DNA from: Acidobacteriota bacterium
GTDB lineage: Bacteria > Acidobacteriota > Thermoanaerobaculia > Multivoradales > Multivoraceae
Direction of reading: 5' to 3'
Assembly: GCA_003388555.1 (NCBI GenBank)
Contig: QQVD01000039.1
Coordinates: 1-64,000, forward strand
DNA: 64,000 bases
Positions 23,950 to 31,253 of the stretch are shown in pieces. The position numbers were made by a program, and so were the translations under genes. The notes below the pieces were generated by a model. That model did not search any database. It saw only the letters and a list, made by a program, of their open reading frames with translations, and had not been told where the DNA came from. How positions within the stretch are numbered: the stretch's first letter is position 1; the number at the start of each line of letters is the position of its first letter.

Positions 23950-24254
23950 GTCGTCGCGATCCTCGATCCCGACGCCGGCTCCTCTCCACCGGTCGCGAAC
24001 CTCTGCTGCACGAACTGCTCGAGCGCGGCGACGCTGGCGAAGCTCTCGGGATCGACCTCCTCGCTGTCGACGACGATGCCGTAGTCCTTCTCGAGCACGA
24101 CGATCAGCTCGAGGGCGTCGATCGAGTCGAGGCCGAGGCCCTCGTCGCCGAAGAGGGGCTGCTCGTCGCCGATGTCCGCGGGCGTCATCCCTTCCAGACC
24201 GAGACTCTCGATGATGATCCGCTTGATGGCTTCGCGATCGGGAGGAAGGGACAT
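23946..24254 (-). CDS. Acyl carrier protein of the polyene synthase
   Basis: 102 residues. Helix-rich acidic ACP with GLDSIDALEL at 41-50; Ser44 is the phosphopantetheine site. The DSI variant of DSL and the trailing 20-residue Ser/Gly-rich tail differ from housekeeping AcpP. It is the first gene of the minus-strand cluster operon, and its TGA overlaps the ketosynthase GTG. ATG 24254 is preceded by a purine-rich GGAG about 10 bases upstream. Confidence 0.9.
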   Translation of the reverse strand: MSLPPDREAIKRIIIESLGLEGMTPADIGDEQPLFGDEGLGLDSIDALELIVVLEKDYGIVVDSEEVDPESFASVAALEQFVQQRFATGGEEPASGSRIATT

Positions 24255-24832
24255 CTCACTCCGGCTCCGGTCTAGCTCTGGTCCAGCTCTGTCTCGCGGT
24301 GTCGCCGAAAACGGCGAGCCTCTCGGGCCCGCAGGCGATCCGCGGCGGCGGCGCTCGGTGGCCTGATTCCGACCCGGTCTTCGCCCGCCCGCACGCGGGG
24401 GCCGACGGGAGTCGGGATGCTGCGCCCGCCATGATTGGCATCCACCGATGGTCTGCAAAGCCCCAGGCTGTCGGCTCTCCACCGGCTCGGCAAAGGCCCG
24501 AGGAGAGTACCACAGGGGCAGACGGATCCGGGCCCGGGTGAGGTCGCAACGAGAGGCCGTCTGGACGCCTTTCGGCACAAGATCTCCGGCCCGTGGACCA
24601 CCCACCGGCGGGTGCCGGCGTCGAGCTGCGGCCGCTCTACAATGACAACGCCTGGCCTCAGCCCAGCGCCCACCGCGAGACCCTCGATCCGGCCCACCGT
24701 GGCCATCACCGAGGCCGACCGTGATCCACCGTCGCCAGGCCGCGCCCGGCGCACGGGCAGAGGTCGCGGCGCCCAAGACCAGGGGTGGCCGGGCGTCAGG
24801 GTGGTGGGCCCGCTCGAACGCTGTTGGTGACG
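24255..24832. other. Divergent intergenic region, ACP operon / AMP-ligase operon
   Basis: 578 bp without a supported gene; open frames here have no family features. It must hold the promoters of both halves of the pigment cluster. On the plus strand TACAAT at 24640-24645 is a fair -10 box, though no good -35 lies 16-18 bases upstream, giving a leader of about 180 bases for the ligase gene. No clear promoter was recognised for the ACP direction. Confidence 0.4.
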
Positions 24833-26269
24833 ATGCATCCGATCCTCGACTGCTGGGACCATCTCCTGCGCCGCGACGCGCAACGGATCGTCGTCGTGCA
24901 CGGCGAGGGCGAGCTGCGGGCGACGGTGGGCGACGTCGACCGCCTGGCCCGCGACGCGGCCCGTCGCCTCTCGTCGCTGCCAGCCGGCGGTGTGGTGCTG
25001 CTCGAGGGCGACGCGGGGCCCGGCTTCCTGGCCGCGCTCCTGGCCTGCTGGCGCGGCGGCCTGACGCCGGCCCTCGCCCCTGCCTCGGGACAGGAGACGA
25101 CGCGAGCGGCGTTGGGGCAGGCTCTCGGCTGCTGCGGCGTGGCCAGGCTCATCGGCGACTGGCCGGCCGACGAGTGGCTGGTCTGCACCCGGGCGAACAC
25201 CTCGGGCACCACGATGCCGGCGCCCCCAGGCGGTGCGCCCGGAGTCCTCAAGCTGACCTCCGGCAGCAGCGGCGCGCCGCGCGCCGTGCACACCACCGCC
25301 GAGCAGCTGGCAGCGGACGACCGGGCGCTGACCGCGACGATGGGTCTGGACGAAGGCGACCGCATCCTCGCCGCGATCCCGCTGAACCACTCCTACGGAC
25401 TGGCCAGTGTCGCCCTGCCGCCGTTGGTACGCGGGGCGGCGATCGTGCAACCGTCTCGTGGCAACCCGTTCGCGCCGGCACAGGCGGCGTGTCGCCACCA
25501 GGTCACCTTCCTGCCCACCACCCCCGCCTACCTCGCCGCCCTGGTGGCCGCGCGCCGCCCGCCGCCGGTGCCGTCCTCGCTCCGGCTGGTGATCTCCGCC
25601 GGCGCCCCGCTGACGGCGGCGACCGCGGAGGCCTTCCGCGCCACCTACGGCCTCGCAGTGCACACCTTCTACGGATCGAGCGAGACCGGAGGTATCACCT
25701 TCGACCGCCGCGGCGGCGCCGCCGAACGCGGCACCGTCGGAGAACCGGTAGAGGGGGTGGAGGTGAGCCTGCAGCCGTTGTCCGCCGGCGACCGGCGCGA
25801 CCCCGGTCAGGGCACGGTGGTGGTGCGCTCGCCGGCGGTGGCCAGCGGCTACTTCCCGACCGTCGACGAGCGGCTCGGCGACGGGCGATTCGTGACCGGC
25901 GACCTCGGGCGGTTCTCGGACGACGGGCGCGGAGTCGAGCTGGCACTGCTGGGCCGCACCGACCGGGTGCTGAACCTGCGCGGCCGCAAGCTCGATCCAC
26001 GCGAGCTCGAGAGCATCGTCGAGTCGTTGTCCGGCGTGCGCGAAGCCGCCGCGCTGCAGATCCGCGGTGAGGACGGCGCACCCGGAGCCCTGAGGCTGGT
26101 CGTCGCCGGCGACGCCGACCTTCCCGACGCGGCGCGGCTGCGCGACTTCCTCCACCGACGTCTGCCTCCCCACGAGCGGCCGCGCAGCGTCGTCTTCGTG
26201 ACCGAACTGCCGCGCAACGAACGCGGCAAGATCGACTTCGCGGCGATGCAACGGCCCGACTTCCGCTGA
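24833..26269 (+). CDS. AMP-forming acyl/aryl ligase (ANL superfamily)
   Basis: 478 residues. Motifs in order: LTSGSSGAPRAV (P-loop A3, with Arg in place of the usual Lys), YGSSETGG (A5), TGDLGRF (A7), GRTDRVLNLRGRKLDPRELE (hinge, A8) and PRNERGKID (A10 with the catalytic Lys). It should activate a carboxylic acid as acyl-AMP and load it on the ACP. With the chorismatase two genes downstream, a hydroxybenzoate is the likely substrate, as for the ligase of xanthomonadin and ApeH-like enzymes of aryl-polyene loci. I used ATG 24833; GTG 24827 is also possible. The deacetylase starts 4 bp after its stop. Confidence 0.82.
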   Translation: MHPILDCWDHLLRRDAQRIVVVHGEGELRATVGDVDRLARDAARRLSSLPAGGVVLLEGDAGPGFLAALLACWRGGLTPALAPASGQETTRAALGQALGCCGVARLIGDWPADEWLVCTRANTSGTTMPAPPGGAPGVLKLTSGSSGAPRAVHTTAEQLAADDRALTATMGLDEGDRILAAIPLNHSYGLASVALPPLVRGAAIVQPSRGNPFAPAQAACRHQVTFLPTTPAYLAALVAARRPPPVPSSLRLVISAGAPLTAATAEAFRATYGLAVHTFYGSSETGGITFDRRGGAAERGTVGEPVEGVEVSLQPLSAGDRRDPGQGTVVVRSPAVASGYFPTVDERLGDGRFVTGDLGRFSDDGRGVELALLGRTDRVLNLRGRKLDPRELESIVESLSGVREAAALQIRGEDGAPGALRLVVAGDADLPDAARLRDFLHRRLPPHERPRSVVFVTELPRNERGKIDFAAMQRPDFR

Positions 26270-26273
26270 CGAC

Positions 26274-27122
26274 GTGTCCGACCACGACTCCCCCGCAGCC
26301 CCGGCGAGGCCCGCGGCGAACCGCCCGCTGTCTCCCTTCGTCGCCGCGGCGCTCGCCGCCCACGTGGCGGCGCCGCCGTTGCTGTGGGCGGCGCCGTCGA
26401 CCCTCGCCGGCGTCGCCGCGGCGCTCGTGGCGCTGAACCTCACGGGGTTCGTCGCCGGGCTGCTGCCGCGCAGCCGCCTGCTGGGCCCCAATCTGACCGC
26501 CTGCGCCCGCCGCCACCCGCAGACCGGTGAGCCGGCGGTGGCCCTGACCTTCGACGACGGTCCGGATCCACGAGCGACCCCGGAGGCTCTCGATCTGCTC
26601 GCCGGGGCCGGTGCTCGGGCGACGTTCTTCTGCATCGGCGAGCGCGCCGCGGCACACCCCGAGCTGGTGCGCAGGATCTCGGCCGGAGGCCACCGGATCG
26701 AGAACCACACCTTCACCCATCCCCTGCACTTCGCCTGGCTCGGGCCGCGCGGACTGGCGCGCGAGATCGACCGCGCCCAGGAGGTCCTCGGCGAGCTCGC
26801 CGACCGTGCCCCCCGCCTGTTGCGGGCCCCCGCCGGCATCCGCAGTCCCCTCCTCCAGCCCCTGCTCTCGCGACGAGGTCTGCGTCTGGCCTCCTGGAGC
26901 CGCCGCGGCTACGACGCGGTGCACGACGACCCGCGGGCGATCCTGAGGCGGCTGACCCGCGACCTGCGTCCGGGCGAGGTGCTGCTGCTGCACGACGGAA
27001 GGGCTCACGGCTCCGCTCGCCGCGGGCGGAGGCTGCCAGTGCTCGAAGTGCTGCCCGCGCTGCTGGCGGAGCTCGAGCGGAGGGGTCTACGGACGACGCT
27101 GCTGGAGGCGCCCGACTCCTGA
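26274..27122 (+). CDS. NodB-type polysaccharide deacetylase (CE4) with N-terminal membrane helices
   Basis: 282 residues. One or two Ala/Leu-rich helices at about 20-65, then a NodB domain: TFDDGPD (92-98) with the base/metal Asp pair, HTFTHP (145-150) with two metal His, RAPAGIRSP (motif 3) and LLLHDG (motif 5 His). All catalytic motifs look intact, so a Zn-dependent N- or O-deacetylase at the membrane is likely. GTG start, 4 bp after the ligase gene. In this setting it may act on the sugar added by the glycosyltransferase; that is speculation from position. Confidence 0.82.
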   Translation: MSDHDSPAAPARPAANRPLSPFVAAALAAHVAAPPLLWAAPSTLAGVAAALVALNLTGFVAGLLPRSRLLGPNLTACARRHPQTGEPAVALTFDDGPDPRATPEALDLLAGAGARATFFCIGERAAAHPELVRRISAGGHRIENHTFTHPLHFAWLGPRGLAREIDRAQEVLGELADRAPRLLRAPAGIRSPLLQPLLSRRGLRLASWSRRGYDAVHDDPRAILRRLTRDLRPGEVLLLHDGRAHGSARRGRRLPVLEVLPALLAELERRGLRTTLLEAPDS

Positions 27123-27342
27123 GCGCCTCGAACGGACGCGGTCGGCGGTTGCGGCTCGTCTCGCCCACCTCCCGGGCTCCGGCGACCGCATCGGATCCCG
27201 GGCGGCGCTGGCGCGGCGAGCTCTCCGAGAAGTCGAGGCAAGCGGACCGTGTCAGTCCGGTGCCATCCTGGCGGCGCCTCACCACAGGGCTCGCCGTAGC
27301 TCCTGTCGCCAGAATTCGGAGATGCTGGTCTAGGATGCCCGG

Positions 27343-28299
27343 ATGCCACTGGTCGTGGAATCCCGAGCACAATCCTCCTCGAGCGCACTGGAGATCCTCG
27401 TCAGCGACGAGCCCTCGCCCGTGCGCTGGCTGAGCCGGCTCTTCGGTGACGACGCGGCGCTGACACCCGGCGTCACGCGCTCGACCGACGACGGCCAGGT
27501 CGCCCTGCTGGTCCGTTCGATCCGGGGCGCCGCGGCCCTCGACGACCGGGCCTTCGAGGCCGCCGTCCGCGAGCTCTACCTGGAGCTCCTCGGTGAGCTG
27601 CGGGAACGCGGCCTCGAGCCCATCCGGCTGTGGAACCACGTGCCGGAGATCCTCCGCCCCGGAGGACGTGGCGGGTTGCGCTACATGGTGTTCAACGCCG
27701 GGCGGTATGCCGCCTACGCCGAGTTCCACGGCGCCGGGGAGCCCTTCGGGAGACGTCTCCCGACCGCGTCGGGCACCGGCTGCGGAGGATCCGATCTGCT
27801 CCTCTACTGCCTCGCGTCGGCGGACGGCGGCGAGCCGCTCGAGAACGCCCGGCAGATCCCGGCGTATCGCTACTCGAAGCGCTACGGGACCTTCCCTCCC
27901 TGCTTCACCCGCGCCACCCGGGTCGCTTCGCGCACCCTCGGCCTGCCGGGGCCGGAGCGCCCGGCGCTGCTGGTCGGCGGCACCGCGAGCATCCGCGGCG
28001 AGTCGTCGCTCCACCGGGGTCTGTTGATGCGACAGCTCGAGGAGACGCTCGACAATCTCGTCGAGCTCACCCGCAGCGGGCTGGAGCAGACCCCTGCCGC
28101 GGCGGCCGAGATCGACGGGCGGTCGCGCGCCCTGGGTCGCTTCCGCGACCTGCGCGTCTACCACCCGTCGCGCGCCGATCGCCAGTCGCTGCGCGACGCC
28201 GTCGGCGAGCTCTTCCCAGGCCTCGACACGCTCGAGCTGGTGACCTGCGACCTCTGCCGCCCCGAGCTCCTGGTGGAGATCGAGGGTACGGCCGTTTGA
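27343..28299 (+). CDS. Chorismatase (FkbO/Hyg5/XanB2 family), hydroxybenzoate-forming
   Basis: 318 residues. Family motifs throughout: RLWNHVPEI (95-103), RYMVFNAGRYAAY, SGTGCGGSDLLLYCLA, ENARQIPAYRYSKRYG, LLVGGTASIRGESSLH (His224), QLEETLDNL (Glu233/234, active-site acid region) and the end DLCRPELLVEIEG. These enzymes split chorismate to pyruvate plus 3- or 4-hydroxybenzoate (Hyg5, XanB2) or to a dihydroxycyclohexadiene acid (FkbO). The subtype cannot be fixed from motifs alone, but the adjacent ligase and ketosynthases favour a hydroxybenzoate starter unit. It lies 220 bp after the deacetylase; TAGGAT at 27331-27336 may be its own -10. Its stop overlaps the peptidase start. Confidence 0.88.
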   Translation: MPLVVESRAQSSSSALEILVSDEPSPVRWLSRLFGDDAALTPGVTRSTDDGQVALLVRSIRGAAALDDRAFEAAVRELYLELLGELRERGLEPIRLWNHVPEILRPGGRGGLRYMVFNAGRYAAYAEFHGAGEPFGRRLPTASGTGCGGSDLLLYCLASADGGEPLENARQIPAYRYSKRYGTFPPCFTRATRVASRTLGLPGPERPALLVGGTASIRGESSLHRGLLMRQLEETLDNLVELTRSGLEQTPAAAAEIDGRSRALGRFRDLRVYHPSRADRQSLRDAVGELFPGLDTLELVTCDLCRPELLVEIEGTAV

Positions 28300-29624
28300 C
28301 CTGCACCATCGATCCCGCGGCGCTCCTCGACCGGAGGTTGGACAACGGACTGCGGGTCCTCCTCCTCGCCGACCACCGCCTCCCCCTGGTCGCGATCGAC
28401 GTCTGGTACCACGTCGGCTCGCGTCACGACCCGCCGGGGCGCACCGGTCTGGCTCACCTGTTCGAGCACATGCTCTTCCAGGGTTCCGCCAACGTCGGCC
28501 CCAACGAGCACTTCGCCAGGGTCCAGCAGGTCGGCGGAGTCGCCAACGGCTCGACCTGGTACGACCGCACCAACTACTACGAGACGCTGCCCGCGGGAGC
28601 CCTCGAGCTCGGTCTCTGGCTGGAGAGCGACCGCATGGGGTTCCTGCTCGAGGCACTCGACCAGGACAAGCTCGAGCTGCAGCGGGGAGTGGTCAGCAAC
28701 GAGCGCCGTCAGCGGGTCGACAACCAGCCCTACGGCGCCGCCTCCGAGCGCCTCAACGAGCTGCTCTACCCGGACGGACACCCCTACGGCTGGCCGGTCA
28801 TCGGCCGCATGGAAGACATCCAGGCGGCGACGCTGGAGGACACGCGGTCCTTCTTCGCCACCCACTACGCGCCACGCAACGCCACCCTGGCGCTGGTCGG
28901 GGACTTCGAGCCCGCGGTCGCTCTCGAGGCCGTGGGTCGCTACTTCGGCGACCTGCCGGAACAGGCCGACGGAGCCGTCGACCTGGAGGCGCGGCTGCCC
29001 GGCGTCGACGTCCAGCGGCCGGCGCGGCGGAACGCACCGGAGCACGCGCTACTCGTCGACGAAGTCGCCACGGCACGGGTCAGCCTGGCGTGGTCCGTCG
29101 ACGGCTACGCCAGCGAGCTCTGGTTCTCGTCGCAGATCGTCGCCGCCGTCCTCGCCGAGGGCAAGGCGAGTCGCCTCGAACAGAGGCTGGTGCGGCAGCT
29201 CGAGCTCGCTACCAGCGTCAACGCCTACGTGCTGCCCACCGAGTGCTGTGCCACCTTCGCGATCACCGCCTCGGCGCGGCCCGACGTCTGCGCCGAGCGG
29301 GTACGCGCCGCCATCGAGGAGGTGATCGAGGAGCTGCGCCGCGACGGCTGCGAGCCGTCCGAGGTCGAGCGGGTCCTCGCCTGCGCCCGAGCGGATCATC
29401 GCTGGGCGCTGCAGACGATCCAGGCCCGCGCCGACGCGATAGCACGCGACGCGACGTATCTCGACGATCCGACTCACCTGGCCTCGTTCGAGCAGCGACT
29501 CGCCGAGGCGGCCGGGGAGGCGCGTCTGCGCTCCGCGTTGCGGGAGATCGATCCACAGGCGGCGGTCGGCGTCTCGGTGGTGCCGAAGTCGGCCGACCCG
29601 GGAACGCGAGGCGCCTCGACGTGA
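28296..29624 (+). CDS. M16-family zinc metallopeptidase, catalytic subunit
   Basis: 442 residues. Inverted zinc motif HLFEH at 54-58 with the distal zinc Glu at 136 (VVSNERR), the spacing usual for pitrilysin/PqqL-like peptidases. LVGDF and the C-terminal half follow the M16 fold. No ATG fits: TTG 28296 is the only start upstream of the core, overlaps the chorismatase stop (TTGA) and has GAGGG about 8 bases before it. No signal peptide is seen, although relatives are often periplasmic. It probably works with the next gene as a two-chain protease. Confidence 0.85.
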   Translation: MTCTIDPAALLDRRLDNGLRVLLLADHRLPLVAIDVWYHVGSRHDPPGRTGLAHLFEHMLFQGSANVGPNEHFARVQQVGGVANGSTWYDRTNYYETLPAGALELGLWLESDRMGFLLEALDQDKLELQRGVVSNERRQRVDNQPYGAASERLNELLYPDGHPYGWPVIGRMEDIQAATLEDTRSFFATHYAPRNATLALVGDFEPAVALEAVGRYFGDLPEQADGAVDLEARLPGVDVQRPARRNAPEHALLVDEVATARVSLAWSVDGYASELWFSSQIVAAVLAEGKASRLEQRLVRQLELATSVNAYVLPTECCATFAITASARPDVCAERVRAAIEEVIEELRRDGCEPSEVERVLACARADHRWALQTIQARADAIARDATYLDDPTHLASFEQRLAEAAGEARLRSALREIDPQAAVGVSVVPKSADPGTRGAST

Positions 29625-31036
29625 AGCTCGATCGCGCCGTGGCTCCAGCCGTGTCTCCCCCGGAAGAGCTCGCTCTACCGCGTCTCCAGCGACCCGAAGC
29701 CGCCGTCGAGCTCGTGGTCTGCCACGACCCGCGGCCCCTGGTGCACTGCACCTGGGTGCTGCGTCACGGCGGCGCAGACGAGACGATCGCGCGGGCCGGC
29801 GAGTTCCCGCTGGCGGTCGACCTGCTCGACGAGGGCACCCGGCGGAGGCCCGGCGAGCGTCTCACCCGCGCGGTCGAGGAGCTGGGCGGAGAGATGAGCA
29901 CCGCCTGCGGCTGGCACAGCTCCCTGTTGCGCGTCGCCGGGCCGTCGGAGGTCGCTGCCAGACTGGTCCGGCTGCTGGTCGAGGCAGCCACCGAGTCGGA
30001 GTTCGCGGCGCGCGACCTCGAGCGCGTCCGCCGGGCGCGACTGGCGACCCTGGCGCGTCTCGAGGCGAATCCAGGAGCCTGCGCCGACCTCGCCCTCGAC
30101 GCCCTGCTCTTCCCGGGCCGGCGCGAGGCCCTGCCCCTCACCGGCACCGTCGCGGGTCTCGAGGCGGTCGACGGCGACGACGCCCGCAGTGCGTGGCAGG
30201 GTGCCGCAGGCCGCTCGCCGGGCACCCTGCTCGTGGTGGGAGCTCTCGACCGGCCCGAGATCGACGCTCTCGTCGCAGCCAGCCGCGAGCTCGCCGACGG
30301 CGGCGCCGGGATCGCGGGCGGAACCGGGGCGACCGGACCGCCGGGCCGTGAAGAGGCGCAGGAGCCCCTGAGACAACGACCGGTGGTCCTGCTGGTCGAC
30401 CGACCACACGCCAAACAGACCGAGCTGCGGCTCGGCCACGCCGCGCCCCCGCGCGCCGCTGCCGGGCGCGCCGGCCGGCGGATCCTGGTCACGTTGCTCG
30501 GCGGCAAGTTCACCAGTCGCCTCAACCTGCGCCTGCGCGAAACCGACGGCGCCACCTACGGCGTCTCCGCGGCTCTGGTCGATCGGCCGCATGCGAGTCA
30601 TCTGGTGGTGTCCAGCGCCGTCGAGACGACGAGCGCTGCACGCAGCGTCCGCGGAGTGCTCGAAGAGATGGAGCGGCTGCGCACGGAGCCGGCGACGGCC
30701 TCCGAGGTCTCCGACTCTCGTGGCTACATCGCAGGGGTCGTCCCCTACCGCCTGCAGACGCTGTCCGGGCTCGCCGCGCAGCTGCAGATCCAGTGGCTGT
30801 TCGGTGAAGCCGACGACCAGCTGCGCAGCGACCTCGAGGATCTCGCCGAGGTGGAGCCAGCGGAGGTGCTCGAGGCCGCGCGCTCGACGCTCGCCCCCGG
30901 CGCGGCGCGGGTGGTGCTGGTGGGGCCGCTCGCGCAACTGCGCGGGCAGGCCGCTGAGCTGCGGGAGCTGGGCTGCGAGCTGGTCGAGCTGGCCTCGGCC
31001 GGGCCGCTGCTGGCCGGCGACGTCGTCGTCGGCTGA
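29621..31036 (+). CDS. M16-family peptidase-like subunit lacking the zinc site
   Basis: 471 residues with M16 fold signals (VLRHGGADET, LLVVGALDRPEIDAL, LGGKFTSRLNLRLRE, TYGVSAALVDRP, GYIAGVVPYRLQT) but no HxxEH; that position reads LAVDLLDEGTRRR. The R-Y-like substrate-holding region LRETDGATYGV is kept, as in non-catalytic partners of two-subunit M16 proteases. GTG 29621 overlaps the upstream stop (GTGA) with GAGG nine bases before it, so the pair should be made in equal amounts. A Gly/Ala-rich spacer lies near residues 225-250. Confidence 0.85.
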   Translation: MKLDRAVAPAVSPPEELALPRLQRPEAAVELVVCHDPRPLVHCTWVLRHGGADETIARAGEFPLAVDLLDEGTRRRPGERLTRAVEELGGEMSTACGWHSSLLRVAGPSEVAARLVRLLVEAATESEFAARDLERVRRARLATLARLEANPGACADLALDALLFPGRREALPLTGTVAGLEAVDGDDARSAWQGAAGRSPGTLLVVGALDRPEIDALVAASRELADGGAGIAGGTGATGPPGREEAQEPLRQRPVVLLVDRPHAKQTELRLGHAAPPRAAAGRAGRRILVTLLGGKFTSRLNLRLRETDGATYGVSAALVDRPHASHLVVSSAVETTSAARSVRGVLEEMERLRTEPATASEVSDSRGYIAGVVPYRLQTLSGLAAQLQIQWLFGEADDQLRSDLEDLAEVEPAEVLEAARSTLAPGAARVVLVGPLAQLRGQAAELRELGCELVELASAGPLLAGDVVVG

Positions 31037-31253
31037 GCGCGACACGGTCCAGCCGCGGGCGCCGTCGCGGCAGATGGGTCGAGCGACCTCCCCGGCCGGC
31101 TCTACGCCCCCCTCCAGAGCCATCCCGACCGGCTCGCCCCGAGGTGGTTCGCCGCGTCCGCCGGGGGCTGAGAGGGCCGTCGGCGCGGTGGTATATTTGC
31201 GCGTTCAGCCCCAAGCAGCACACAGCGCGCAGGTCGGTGGAGGAGTACCCCGG

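Noticed and set aside
24448-24645. Possible small gene in the divergent ACP/ligase region
   Set aside because: Frames on both strands lack family motifs, and the region is needed for two divergent promoters.
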